A DNA stretch of 64,000 nucleotides, taken from assembly GCA_937980205.1 (NCBI GenBank), contig CALJKW010000030.1, forward strand, positions 62,001 to 126,000, given 5' to 3'. This stretch comes from an uncultured Myxococcales bacterium (GTDB lineage: Bacteria > Myxococcota > Myxococcia > Myxococcales > Myxococcaceae). Both the position numbers and the translations under genes were made by a program. The notes beneath the pieces were generated by a model. It saw nothing but the letters and a program-made list of their open reading frames with translations, was not told where the DNA came from and searched no databases. Within the stretch, counting starts at the first letter, position 1. Each line of letters starts with the position of its first letter. Below, one piece after another: positions 7,452 to 16,605 of this stretch.

Positions 7452-10111
7452 GCGCTCCTCCCACCGACAAGAAGCTCGTCCTCGTCGACGTGCCGAAGCC
7501 CAAGTGGTGGAAGCGCGTCCTCAAGGTCATCGGCTTCGGCATCCTCACCCTCGCGGGCCTCGGCGTGCTCGCGGGCTTGGGCGCCTACCTCAAGTTCGGC
7601 TCCGACCTGCCGGCCATTCCCCAGGTCGACATGTACCACCCGCCGCTGCTCACCGAGATCTGGAGCCAGGACGCCGTGCTCGCCGGCGAGCTCTACAACG
7701 AGCGGCGCAAGGTCGTGCCGTACGAGCGCATTCCCAAGCGCCTCGTGCAGGCGTTCATCGCCGCCGAAGACGCCAGCTTCTTCGATCACGGCGGCGTCGA
7801 CATCGTCGGCACCATGCGCGCCGTCACCAAGACCATCATCAAGAAGGTCACCGGCAAGGGCAGCGTGCAGGGCGGCTCGACGCTCACGCAGCAGACCGCG
7901 AAGGCCATCCTCGTCAGCGACGCGCGCCGCAAGGTGCTCGAGTCGCGCGGCCTCGCCGGCAAGCTCACCCGCGAGACCGAAGAGGCCGCGCGCGAGGCGT
8001 TCAAGAAGGCGACCGAGAAGAGCCCGAAGCGCAAGATCCGCGAGGCCATTCTCGCCCGCCGCCTCGAGGCGTCGCTGACGAAGGAAGAGATCCTCTACCT
8101 CTACCTGAACAACGTCTACCTCGGTCACCACGCGTACGGCGTGCAGTCGGCGGCCGAGAACTACTACCGCAAGGACGTGAAGGACCTCACGCTCGCCGAG
8201 ATGGCCCTCATCGCCGGCCTTCCCCAGGCGCCGTCGTCGTTCTCGCCGTTCAAGGCGCCGGAGAAGGCGAAGAAGCGCCGCCACTACGTGCTGGGGCAGA
8301 TGCTCGACAAGGGCATGATCAGCCAGGCCGAGCACGACGCCGCCGACAAGGAAGAGATCCACGTCTACCCGGTCGAAGACGTCTTCCACGAGCTCTCGCC
8401 GTACTTCACCGAAGAGGTCCGCAAGTCGGTCGTCGATCGCTACGGCAACGTCGCGGCGCTCGAAGAGGGCCTGCAGATCTACACGACGATGGACAGCGAG
8501 AAGCAGCGCGCCGCGCAGGACAGCGTGCTCGCCGGCCTGCTCGCCGTCGACAAGCGCCAGGGCTACCGCGGCGCGCTGATGAAGCTCGACAAGCCGAAAG
8601 ACCGCGACGCCTTCATCGCCAGAGCCAAGGTCGCGATGGGCGACGAGAAGCTCACGCCCGGCCGCTTCTACGTCGGGCTCGTCACCGCCGTCGCGGCCGA
8701 CGGGCTCACCGCCGACGTGAACATCGGCGGCCAGGTGGCGAAGCTGCCGGCGCTCGGCGCGCGGTGGACGCGGCCGGTCAACTCCGAGCGGTACTACAAC
8801 TCGGGCGCGATGGTGAGCTCGCTCAAGGGCGCCATCAACGTCGGAGACCTCATCCCCGTCCGCGTGGTCGCCGACGCCCGCGGCCTGTGGGACGACAAGG
8901 AGCAGTACAGCTCGGCGCTCGAGAAGGAGGTGCCCGAGGGCGTGCCGCTCGTCCGCCTCGAGCAGGACCCCGAGCTGCAGAGCGCGCTCGTCTCGATCGA
9001 CCCGCACCGCCAGTACCTGGTGGCGATGGTCGGCGGCTACGACTTCGACGCGAACGAGTTCAACCGCGCGTTTCAGGCCTGCCGCCAGCCCGGCTCGGGC
9101 TTCAAGCCGCTCGTCTACTCCGCTGCCATCGAGAAGATGGGGTGGACCGAGGCGACCGTGCTCGTCGACGCGCCGATCGTCTACGACGACCCGGAGAACC
9201 AGAACCGCTGGAAGCCGGAGAACTACACCGAAGGGTACGTCGGCGACGTGCTGTTGCGCACCGCGCTCGTCAACTCGATGAACATCCCCGCGGTGAAGAC
9301 GTACATCGAGCTCACCCGCTTCCTCGGCAAGAAGAACGAGCCGCTCGGCATCAAGCTGATGGGCGAGTACATCAAGAACCTCGGCATCAACACGCCGCTG
9401 AACCCCGACTTCTCGACGGCGCTCGGCTCATCGTGCGTCTACCCGTACGAGCTCGCGCAGGTGTACGCGACCATCAACCGCCTCGGCGAGAAGCGGCCGA
9501 CGTACTTCATCCGCAAGATCGCCGACCGGTACGGGCGCGTCATCGAAGACCACACCGCGTACGACGACCCGTGGGCCTCGCTGCAAGATCGCGTCGCCGC
9601 CGGCTACGCGCGCCTCTACGAGCCCGGCGAGCAGGTGATGGAGAAGGAGACCGCCTTCATCGTCACCGACCTCATGCGCGGAGTCGTCCGCGAGGGCACC
9701 GGCGCGGCCGCCGGCCGCCTCGGCAAGCCCGCCGCCGGAAAGACCGGCACCACCAACGACTCGTATGACGCCTGGTTCACCGGCTTCACCAAGGACCTCG
9801 TGACCACCGCGTGGGTCGGCTACGACCTGAACCAGCACCCGCTCAACCGCGCCGAGACGGGCGGCAAGGCCGCGCTGCCCATCTGGCTCGCGTACATGAA
9901 GGGCGCGCTCGACGGCCGGGCGCAGCCCGAGTTCGCTCCGCCCGCCGGGCTGGATCTCGTGCGGCTCCGCATCGACGAGAAGAGCGGGAAGATCGCCATG
10001 GGCGGCGGCAAGAACGTGAAGGACATGTGGTTCAAGCGCGACACCGAGCCGAAAGAGCGCGGCCAGGAGAAGGGCTCCGTCGGCACGGACCAGTTCATGA
10101 TGACGCAGTAG
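7448..10111 (+). CDS. mrcA: Penicillin-binding protein 1A (bifunctional transglycosylase/transpeptidase)
   Basis: An 887-residue class A PBP that polymerises and cross-links peptidoglycan at the inner membrane. A short cytoplasmic N-terminus and one membrane helix (about 21-45) precede the GT51 domain, with E107 in EDASFFDHGG and QGGSTLTQQ. The transpeptidase domain has S550-x-x-K553 in GSGFKPL, the SMN motif in VNSMNIP and K765-T-G-T-T. An extra segment between the two domains (TADVNIGGQVAKL) fits the OB-like domain of PBP1A. ATG 7448 overlaps the upstream stop, which sets the start; a 45-residue upstream extension is not credible. Confidence 0.95.
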   Translation: MSAPPTDKKLVLVDVPKPKWWKRVLKVIGFGILTLAGLGVLAGLGAYLKFGSDLPAIPQVDMYHPPLLTEIWSQDAVLAGELYNERRKVVPYERIPKRLVQAFIAAEDASFFDHGGVDIVGTMRAVTKTIIKKVTGKGSVQGGSTLTQQTAKAILVSDARRKVLESRGLAGKLTRETEEAAREAFKKATEKSPKRKIREAILARRLEASLTKEEILYLYLNNVYLGHHAYGVQSAAENYYRKDVKDLTLAEMALIAGLPQAPSSFSPFKAPEKAKKRRHYVLGQMLDKGMISQAEHDAADKEEIHVYPVEDVFHELSPYFTEEVRKSVVDRYGNVAALEEGLQIYTTMDSEKQRAAQDSVLAGLLAVDKRQGYRGALMKLDKPKDRDAFIARAKVAMGDEKLTPGRFYVGLVTAVAADGLTADVNIGGQVAKLPALGARWTRPVNSERYYNSGAMVSSLKGAINVGDLIPVRVVADARGLWDDKEQYSSALEKEVPEGVPLVRLEQDPELQSALVSIDPHRQYLVAMVGGYDFDANEFNRAFQACRQPGSGFKPLVYSAAIEKMGWTEATVLVDAPIVYDDPENQNRWKPENYTEGYVGDVLLRTALVNSMNIPAVKTYIELTRFLGKKNEPLGIKLMGEYIKNLGINTPLNPDFSTALGSSCVYPYELAQVYATINRLGEKRPTYFIRKIADRYGRVIEDHTAYDDPWASLQDRVAAGYARLYEPGEQVMEKETAFIVTDLMRGVVREGTGAAAGRLGKPAAGKTGTTNDSYDAWFTGFTKDLVTTAWVGYDLNQHPLNRAETGGKAALPIWLAYMKGALDGRAQPEFAPPAGLDLVRLRIDEKSGKIAMGGGKNVKDMWFKRDTEPKERGQEKGSVGTDQFMMTQ

Positions 10112-10197
10112 CCGCGCCAGAAAGCGGCGGAAGCGTCAGCCTTCGGCGAGTGCGCTGCGCGGCGCGTAGATGGTCGACGAACAGCTGATCCCCAGCG

Positions 10198-10375
10198 GGC
10201 GGTGCCGCAGCGGGCGGTGCCGGGCATCGGCGCCGGCGGTGCCGGGCATCGGTGGCGGTGCCGGGCATCGGTGGCGGTGCCGGGCATCGGGGATGGCGGT
10301 GCCGCGTCGGGGATGGCGGTGCCGGGCATCGGTGGCGGTGCCGTGGCGGTGCCGGGCATCGGCGGTGTCGGCGGC
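10198..10375. repeat. Tandem cluster of family A repeat (GGTGCCGGGCAT)
   Basis: Between PBP1A and the next gene, six exact GGTGCCGGGCAT copies begin at 10216, 10238, 10257, 10276, 10318 and 10348. They are separated by short GC-rich spacers such as CGGTGGC and CGGGGATGGC, and degenerate copies (GGTGCCGC) lie between. Spacing is about 19-42 bases. No convincing coding frame crosses the stretch. The rest of the 391-base gap (10112-10502) shows no gene or clear terminator. Confidence 0.8.
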
Positions 10376-10502
10376 GCCGGCGGCGGTCGGTCGTTCGCCT
10401 TCAACGTCCTGGCATGAGGCCTGCAGCGTGCTGGTCGCTGTGGCCCGCCGCGCGACAACCTCGAGGCGCAGGTTGGCGTATGGCGCTGCCCCGCCCGGCG
10501 CC

Positions 10503-10844
10503 TCAACAGCCCGGGCTTCCCTGCGTGAGGACGCACGTTCCGCCGCCGCCGCCATCCGTCACCGAGCACGCGACCGTGCCGCCGCCGAACACGGTGCCTC
10601 CGCCGCACATGAGCGCGGCGCCGCACGAAGCTCCGGCATCGGCGCAGTCTCCGTGGCTCGTGCACGTCGTGAGCTCGCAGACCACGTCGGGCGGGCAGGG
10701 CGTCGAGCCGATCCGCGTGAGCGCCGAGACCTGGCAGTTGTACGTGTCGATCCAGCAGCCGGTGCCGTCGACCCGGCGAACGTCGATGGCGCGGCAGCAA
10801 CAGCCTTCGACGATCGTGGCTGCGAGCAGGATCCCGAGCCGCAT
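10503..10844 (-). CDS. Small Cys-rich putative lipoprotein/secreted protein
   Basis: A 113-residue frame starting ATG 10844 with a short hydrophobic leader (MRLGILLAATIVEGCCC), then a Cys-rich chain with about 13 cysteines in C-x-x-x-x-C patterns (CELTTCTSHGDCADAGASCG) and a Gly-rich run. It resembles the Cys-rich lipoproteins frequent in myxobacteria. The leader is short and the lipobox (VEGC) is imperfect, so export is inferred. It lies divergent to the MATE exporter (61 bases apart). It could be spurious, but the cysteine pattern argues for a real gene. Confidence 0.5.
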   Translation of the reverse strand: MRLGILLAATIVEGCCCRAIDVRRVDGTGCWIDTYNCQVSALTRIGSTPCPPDVVCELTTCTSHGDCADAGASCGAALMCGGGTVFGGGTVACSVTDGGGGGTCVLTQGSPGC

Positions 10845-10905
10845 CGCGTCGAGCAGACCACGTCTTCCTGTCCGGCAGCCAACCCGCTAAGCGTCACAGC
10901 GCCGC

Positions 10906-12258
10906 ATGGAAGCCGCTGCTGTCAGCCCCGGAGCCGTCGAGCCCGTTCGCACCTCCACCTTCGGCGCCGAGGCTCGCGAGCTGCTCAAGCTCGGCTGGCC
11001 GCTCGCCCTCGCTCAAGCCGGCCAGGCGCTGTTCGGCGTCGTCGACACCGCCATCGTCGGTCGCGTCAGCGCCCAGGCCCAGGGCGCCGTCGGCCTCGGC
11101 AACGCCGTCTTCTTCGGCTTCGCCTGCCTGGGCATCGGCATCATGATGGCGCTCGACCCGCTCGTCTCGCAGGCCATCGGCGCCGGCGAGCCCGCGAAGG
11201 CGCGGTCGCTGTACTGGCAGGGCGTCTGGCTCTCGTTCGTCGCGAGCGTGGTGCTCGCGGTCCCCATCGCGCTGTTTCCCCTCGTGCTGCCCGCGTTCGG
11301 GGTCGACCCGGGCCTCGCCGACCAGACGTGGCACTACGTGGTGTGGCGGCTGCCGCACCTGCCGGGCCTGTTCCTCTTCGTCGTCTGCCGCGCCTGGCTC
11401 CAGGCCGTCGCGCGCTCGCACGTCGTGCTGGTCGCCGCGCTCGTCGCGAACCTCCTCAACTTCGCCCTCGACTGGCTCTTCGTGCTCGAGCTCGGCTACG
11501 GCGTCGCGGGCGCCGCCGTGGCCACGGTGCTCAGCGCCGCCGCCCAGGTGGGCGTCGTGCTCTTCTTCTTCGGGCCGGCTCCTGCCGGCACGCGCCGCGA
11601 GGCCGACGTCGCCGCGATGCAGAAGACCTTCCGCGTGGGCCTGCCCATCGGCCTGCAGATGGTCGCCGAGGTCGGCGTCTTCTCCGCGGCCGGCGTCATC
11701 GCCGGCACCATGAACGAGGTCAGCGTCGCCGCGCATCAGATCGCCATCACCTGGGCCAGCTTCACGTTCTGCCTCGCCGTCGGCGTCGGAGCTGCCAGCG
11801 CCGTCCGCGTCGGCTGGGCCGTCGGAGCGCGCGACACTCCCGCGGCGCGGCGCTCGGGGCTCGCCGCCATCGGGCTCGGCGTCGCCGTCATGTCGACCTC
11901 GGCGCTGTTCTTCTTCTCGTTCCCGATGCTGCCTGCACGCGTGATGAGCGATCGCCCCGACGTGCTCGCAGCCGTCGTCGCGCTGTTCGGCGTCTGCGCC
12001 GTCTTCCAGGTCTTCGACGGCATCCAGGCCGTCGCCGCCGGCGCGCTGCGCGGAGCAGGGGACACGCGCTTCGCGTTCTGGGCGAACCTCGTCGGTCACT
12101 ACGCCGTCGGGCTGCCGGTCTCGCTCTTCCTCGGCGTGAAGCTGCAGCTCGGCGTCGTCGGGTTGTGGTGGGGGCTGTGCGCGGGCCTCATCGCCGTGGC
12201 GCTCGCGCTGCTCGGGCGCTTCGTCGTGCTGACCCGGCAGGACGTCGCCGCGCTGTAG
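10906..12258 (+). CDS. MATE family efflux transporter
   Basis: A 450-residue integral membrane protein with about twelve hydrophobic segments in two related halves. The N-terminus LKLGWPLALAQAGQALFGVVDTAIVGR and the mid-protein block GLPIGLQMVAEVGVFSAAG match the NorM/DinF-type multidrug and toxin extrusion family (Na+ or H+ antiporters). Conserved family features include DTAIVGR in helix 2 and the AAHQIA motif (SVAAHQIAITW). Substrate is not predictable from sequence. The gene stands alone between a repeat-rich gap and an operon on the other strand. Confidence 0.9.
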   Translation: MEAAAVSPGAVEPVRTSTFGAEARELLKLGWPLALAQAGQALFGVVDTAIVGRVSAQAQGAVGLGNAVFFGFACLGIGIMMALDPLVSQAIGAGEPAKARSLYWQGVWLSFVASVVLAVPIALFPLVLPAFGVDPGLADQTWHYVVWRLPHLPGLFLFVVCRAWLQAVARSHVVLVAALVANLLNFALDWLFVLELGYGVAGAAVATVLSAAAQVGVVLFFFGPAPAGTRREADVAAMQKTFRVGLPIGLQMVAEVGVFSAAGVIAGTMNEVSVAAHQIAITWASFTFCLAVGVGAASAVRVGWAVGARDTPAARRSGLAAIGLGVAVMSTSALFFFSFPMLPARVMSDRPDVLAAVVALFGVCAVFQVFDGIQAVAAGALRGAGDTRFAFWANLVGHYAVGLPVSLFLGVKLQLGVVGLWWGLCAGLIAVALALLGRFVVLTRQDVAAL

Positions 12259-12458
12259 CCGTCGCCGCTGCTCGCCAGGACCCGAGCGGTCGAGACAGGC
12301 GAACCGCCACCCCTGCGCGCTGCGGCAGCCAGGCCTGCCTGCTTGCGGACGGCCACGTCAGTGCGCGCTGCCGACGGGGCACCGGCCCGCCTGCGCTGCG
12401 TCCTCCTCGGTGCCGGCCGACGGCTGCCTCGCTACGGCACGATGAGCCGATCGCCGAG

Positions 12459-13427
12459 CTAGAAGCGGCCCAGCAACGTCATGCCCGCACCGTCGGGCGA
12501 CACCGACGGCGCCAGCGACAGCCCCGGGTTCTCGCCCGGGCCGCCCGGATCGACGCGGTCCGAGCCTCCGCCGATGTCGAGGAAGAACAGCACGGCGCCC
12601 GCCGCGGCCAGCACCAGACCGGTGGCCATCAGGACGACCCCCGCGTTCTGCAGGCCGCCGGCGGACTGGTAGAGATCGAAGGCCTTCGGGTCGGCGCACT
12701 GCATGCCGTCGGGGCACAGCTGGCGGCGCTGGCTGGTGAGGCTCATCGTCTGGATGCCGAGCACTCCCGACGTGATGAGCAGCACCGCGCCGGCTCCCAT
12801 TCCGGCGATGCCGACGATCTTGAGCGGCGTCATCCCGCTGCTGCCCTCCGGCGCCGGAGCCGTCGCTTCGGCCACGGCCGCGGGCGCGGGCTCGGGCTTC
12901 TTCTCGTCGGCGGGCGGCGGCGGCGTCACCGGCGCGGCCTCCGGCTTCTTCTCCTCTGGCGGAGGCTTCTTCGCCTCGGCGACCGGTGTCCCCAGCCCGA
13001 GGACGTTGCGCACCGCAGGCGCGAAGAACTCCTCGACCTTCTCCTTGAGCCCGGTCTTGAAGTCGTTCGCGGGGCCGGTGAAATCGAACGTCGCGAGCTT
13101 CTTTCCGAACTCCTCGACGCTCAGCGCCTCGACGTGCAGCACCACGTCGTCGAGCGCGCTGCCGGCCTCGACTGCGATCAACACCGCCGCTCCCTTCTTC
13201 TGCGCGAGGTCGACCAGGCACGGCACCTTCGCGGCGCAATTCGTCGCGTCGTCGACGGGCGTCGGCGTGGGTACGCCGCGCTCGTTCAGCGCCGACGCCA
13301 GCGTGCGCGCGAGCTCGAGGGCCTGCGGCTTCGCGACGCCCGAGCGGCGTGTCACCACGACCCATGCCTCCGGACGGATTTCGGCGGCGCCGAGCTGCAG
13401 CGAGACAGCGAGCGTCAAAGCGAGCAT
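12459..13427 (-). CDS. Exported protein with Pro/Glu linker and C-terminal two-helix tail (family 2 of 3)
   Basis: A 322-residue protein with signal peptide MLALTLAVSLQLGAAE. A domain of about 150 residues (WVVVTRRSG ... LASALNERGV) resembles the ligand-binding-like domains of myxobacterial exported proteins but has no named family I can assign. A Lys/Glu/Pro linker (about 155-195) leads to two hydrophobic helices (about 203-225 and 257-282). The end GLSLAPSVSPDGAGMTLLGRF is like the other two family members. It follows the kinase gene by 16 bases on the same strand, so the two are likely co-transcribed. The adjacent 200 bases (12259-12458) show no gene. Confidence 0.75.
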   Translation of the reverse strand: MLALTLAVSLQLGAAEIRPEAWVVVTRRSGVAKPQALELARTLASALNERGVPTPTPVDDATNCAAKVPCLVDLAQKKGAAVLIAVEAGSALDDVVLHVEALSVEEFGKKLATFDFTGPANDFKTGLKEKVEEFFAPAVRNVLGLGTPVAEAKKPPPEEKKPEAAPVTPPPPADEKKPEPAPAAVAEATAPAPEGSSGMTPLKIVGIAGMGAGAVLLITSGVLGIQTMSLTSQRRQLCPDGMQCADPKAFDLYQSAGGLQNAGVVLMATGLVLAAAGAVLFFLDIGGGSDRVDPGGPGENPGLSLAPSVSPDGAGMTLLGRF

Positions 13428-13443
13428 GGGCTCGAACTTAGCT

Positions 13444-15357
13444 CTACTGACCCTTGAGGTCCGCTTCGATCTTGTTCGCGAAGCCCTCGGCCTGGTCGCG
13501 CTGCTCGGGCTTCACCGTGCCAGCCTTGAGCGCCTCGATGTACTTGCCGAGGATCTTCTTGTCGACCGTCGAGAGCGCGTCGGGCTTCGCCGCGCTCTGC
13601 TTCTCGAGCGCCAGGAACCGCGCGAGCAGCTTGTCGCCCTTCGCCGCCTTCGGGACCGGGGCCGGGGCCGGCGCCTTCGGCGTCGGCGCCGGAGCGGGCG
13701 CCGGCTGCTTCACCACCGGCGCGGGCTGCTCAGGCTTCGGCTGCTCGGGCGTGGGCGCCGGAGTCGGCTCCGGAGTCTTCGCCACCTCGGGCTGCGGCTC
13801 GACCGGCGCCGGCGTCGGAGGAGCCGGCGCGGGAGTTGGCGCCTGCTCCGTCTTCGGCTCCTCCTTCGGCGGCGGAGTCGGCGCCGGCTGCTGCACCACC
13901 ACCGGAGCCGGCTTGCTGGCATAGGCGATCGCCAGCGCCGCGAGCCCCAGCAACAGGCCGATGACCCCGAGCACGAGCCCGCGCGACGAGCGCGGCGGCG
14001 CGGCCGGCGGCTTCGGACGCATCGCCTCGGGCACCGCGACCGTCGCGGCCACCATCTCGGGCGGGAGCTTCTTGCCCGCCTCGTTCGTGCGCGCGACCTC
14101 GGACGTGACCGGAGCGAGCCGCGTCGGCTGCTGCGGAATCGGCGTCGCGGTCGAGGGCGCCGGCGGCGGGCGCTCGAGCGGTACGCCCGATGGAGCCACC
14201 GCGGCGTGCGAGCCGGACTGCGGAATGCTGCGTCCGATGGACAGGCCGATCGACCGCGCCGTCGACTCGGAGAGCGACTTGCGGATGCGCGTGACGAACT
14301 CGCGCACCTCGTCGGCGCTCTGGTAGCGGTCCTTCGGCTCTTTCGCGAGCAGCTTCACGACGAGCTCGTCGAGGTCGTCGGGGATGCTCATCAACAGCGA
14401 CGACGGCTTCGGAGGGGGCTCCTCCGCGTGCTTCATCAGCACCTCGACCACCGACTCACCGGTGAACGGCAGCTCGCCGGTCAGCATCTCGAACGCGATG
14501 ATGCCGACGGCGTAGAGGTCCATCGCCGGCGAGACCGCGCCGCCGCGCGCCTGCTCCGGAGCCATGTACGACGGCGTACCGACCAGCATCGAAGCCCGCG
14601 TCTGCGGCGTCGAACCGAGCACGCCCAGCTTCGCGATGCCGAAGTCGAGCAGCTTCACGTAGCTCATGCCGTCGCGCTGCTTGCAGAGGAAGATGTTCGA
14701 CGGCTTGAGGTCGCGGTGAATGACGCCCGCCGAGTGCGCGGCGCCGAGCGCCGACAACATCTCCTCGAGGATGACCATCACCTGGGGGATCGGCATCACG
14801 CGCTTCTCTTTGCGGTTGCGCGCGAGCATGTCGGCGAGCGGCTCGCCGTCGAGGTACTCCATGACGATGCACTGCCGGCCGTCGGGCAGCGTGTCGTAGC
14901 CGAATACGTCGACGATGCCGCGGTGGCCGACCGCGTTCACCGCGCGCGCCTCGGACACGAGGCGCTTCACCTGCTCTTCGTTCTCGGCGATCTCCGGCCG
15001 CAGCACCTTGATCGCGGCGCGCTTGCCGATGACCGGGTGATCGCCCGAGTACACGATGCCCATGCCGCCGGCTCCCAGCTTCCCGCGCACCACGTAGCCG
15101 TTCACGGTCGTGCCGATGACCGCGTCTTTCACCGTGTTGTTGCCGAACGCGACCGACGACGAGCCGCCCGCGCCGGCCTGCCCCGTGGCGCCGCCCGCGA
15201 GCGCCGCGAGCACGGGCTCAGAGCGCTGGCCGCCGGTGATCGCCAGCGAATCGGCGTTGCGGATCTCTTCGCCGTCCGCCGGACGGATCACCGTCTCGAC
15301 GTGCCGCTCTTGATCGACCGGTTTGTCTTTGCCCCCTCTGTCGACTTCGTCGGGCAT
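13444..15357 (-). CDS. Hanks-type Ser/Thr protein kinase, membrane-anchored
   Basis: A 637-residue receptor-like kinase. The kinase domain covers about 88-345: Gly loop GKLGAGGMG (92-100), K117 in AIKVLR, HRDLKPSN (214-221, catalytic D216), DFG 238-240 and the APE-like MAPEQ. All catalytic residues are present, so it should be active. A Ser/Pro-rich juxtamembrane region leads to one membrane helix (about 456-480), then an extracytoplasmic Pro/Ala/Lys/Glu tail with no sensor domain recognised (PKPEQPAP type). Lies in a leftward operon: lipoprotein, SDR, kinase, exported protein. Confidence 0.92.
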   Translation of the reverse strand: MPDEVDRGGKDKPVDQERHVETVIRPADGEEIRNADSLAITGGQRSEPVLAALAGGATGQAGAGGSSSVAFGNNTVKDAVIGTTVNGYVVRGKLGAGGMGIVYSGDHPVIGKRAAIKVLRPEIAENEEQVKRLVSEARAVNAVGHRGIVDVFGYDTLPDGRQCIVMEYLDGEPLADMLARNRKEKRVMPIPQVMVILEEMLSALGAAHSAGVIHRDLKPSNIFLCKQRDGMSYVKLLDFGIAKLGVLGSTPQTRASMLVGTPSYMAPEQARGGAVSPAMDLYAVGIIAFEMLTGELPFTGESVVEVLMKHAEEPPPKPSSLLMSIPDDLDELVVKLLAKEPKDRYQSADEVREFVTRIRKSLSESTARSIGLSIGRSIPQSGSHAAVAPSGVPLERPPPAPSTATPIPQQPTRLAPVTSEVARTNEAGKKLPPEMVAATVAVPEAMRPKPPAAPPRSSRGLVLGVIGLLLGLAALAIAYASKPAPVVVQQPAPTPPPKEEPKTEQAPTPAPAPPTPAPVEPQPEVAKTPEPTPAPTPEQPKPEQPAPVVKQPAPAPAPTPKAPAPAPVPKAAKGDKLLARFLALEKQSAAKPDALSTVDKKILGKYIEALKAGTVKPEQRDQAEGFANKIEADLKGQ

Positions 15358-15370
15358 GAGGCCGAATACC

Positions 15371-16111
15371 TTAGCGCATCTTCTTGAGCGCAGCTTCGAA
15401 CAGCGGGCGCGGCAGCGAGGCCAGCGTCTTCATCCCCACACCCATCTGCCACGGGAAGGTGTAGCTCTCCGCCCCGCGCAGGATGGCGCGGCCGATGTGC
15501 TCGACGGCGTCCGCGGTCTCCATCAGGAAGGGCGGGTTCTTCAGGTCCGTCGTCATCTCCGACTTCACGTAGCCGGGGTGGATGCAGGAGACCGTGATGC
15601 CCAGCTTCTGCACGTCGAGGCGCAGCCCCTGCAGAAACGTGGCGAGGTAGGCCTTGGTGCCGCTGTAGGCGCCCAGCCGCGGCAGGCCGCCGTAGGCCGC
15701 GATCGAGCTGATGCCGACGAGGTGGCCGCGCTTGCGCTCGACCATGCCGGGCAGGGCGCCGCAGAGCGTGGCCGTGGCGCCGAGCACGTTCACCTTGAGC
15801 ATCTGCTCGATCGGCTTCCAGGCGATGCGCTTGCCGATGCTCTCTTCGGCGATGCCGGCGTTGGCGACGACGAGGTCGAGGCCTCCGCTCTGCGCGTCGA
15901 GCTCGCGGACGCGCGCCTCGGTGGCGTCGCCGTCCGAGCAGTCGAGCTTGATGGGGATGATCTTGTCGCCGGCTTCGGCTTTGAGGGCCTCGAGGTTCTC
16001 GAGGCGGCGCGCGACTGCGTAGACGCGGATGCCGCGCCGGGCGAGCCAGGTGGCGAGGCCGCGGCCGATGCCGCTCGAGGCGCCGGTGACGAGGGCGTTC
16101 TGGTATTCCAT
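15371..16111 (-). CDS. Short-chain dehydrogenase/reductase
   Basis: A 246-residue classical SDR starting MEYQNALVTG. The cofactor motif TGASSGIG is near residues 9-16, NAG in VVANAGIAE, and the catalytic Ser and Tyr-x-x-x-Lys are in GISSIAAYGG...YSGTKAYL. No substrate can be assigned. ATG 16111 shares one base with the stop of the upstream lipoprotein gene (TGATG), which decides the start over an upstream in-frame ATG. The C-terminal hydrophobic patch is typical of SDRs acting on lipids or polyketides, but this is only an inference. Part of the kinase operon. Confidence 0.88.
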   Translation of the reverse strand: MEYQNALVTGASSGIGRGLATWLARRGIRVYAVARRLENLEALKAEAGDKIIPIKLDCSDGDATEARVRELDAQSGGLDLVVANAGIAEESIGKRIAWKPIEQMLKVNVLGATATLCGALPGMVERKRGHLVGISSIAAYGGLPRLGAYSGTKAYLATFLQGLRLDVQKLGITVSCIHPGYVKSEMTTDLKNPPFLMETADAVEHIGRAILRGAESYTFPWQMGVGMKTLASLPRPLFEAALKKMR

Positions 16112-16512
16112 CAGTCGATCTCTCCGCACGACACGTACAGTGAGTTGTCGCGGGCGTCATGCACGTTGATGACGTGGTTGCCGTCGCGCAGGTCGGAGAG
16201 CTTGCGGGCGGTGAGCACGTTCTCGAAGACGATCTGATCGCCGTCGAGCTCGGGGGCCTCGGTCTTGTCGGAGATCGGCGCCAGTCCCGCGGTGATGCCG
16301 CCGACGTTGTCACAGCGGCCGTCGTGCACGTGTGAGGTCTGAGAGCCCTCGACGCTCGAGCGCTTGACGACGACGCGAACGCGCACGCCGTCGGCGGTCT
16401 CGGTGAGCGTGGCAGTGCCGTCCTGGCCGGAGTTGTTCTGCTGCAGCATCGCGACGGTGACGGAGTTACCGCCGCAGGCAGTGACGGCGAGGAGGAGCAG
16501 GGCCCAGCGCAT
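16111..16512 (-). CDS. Lipoprotein, CHRD/SOD-like beta domain
   Basis: A 133-residue protein with start ATG 16512 and lipoprotein signal MRWALLLLAVTACGG (lipobox AVTAC). The mature part contains SHVHDGRCDNVGG and DGNHVINVHDARDNSLYVSCGEI. The spaced H-x-H, cysteines and INVHD/CGEI ending resemble small CHRD or Cu/Zn-SOD-like beta-sandwich lipoproteins. Metal-binding residues of true SODs are not all present, so enzymatic activity is unlikely. First gene of the leftward operon with SDR and kinase. Confidence 0.7.
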   Translation of the reverse strand: MRWALLLLAVTACGGNSVTVAMLQQNNSGQDGTATLTETADGVRVRVVVKRSSVEGSQTSHVHDGRCDNVGGITAGLAPISDKTEAPELDGDQIVFENVLTARKLSDLRDGNHVINVHDARDNSLYVSCGEID

Positions 16513-16605
16513 GGCGCGCGCGGACCCTACCATGCGAAGCGCGGGGGTGACGGTCGAGGCCCCGCCCGTTCGCCAGGCCCCCGTGACTTCGGCGAAGGTG
16601 CCCCG

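Noticed and set aside
10198..10375. CRISPR array
   Set aside because: Units are 12-19 bases with related, not unique, spacers and no cas genes are nearby.
10112..10502. Protein-coding frame across the repeat gap
   Set aside because: All frames give repetitive Arg/His or Pro/Gly peptides with no signal, motif or ribosome-binding site.
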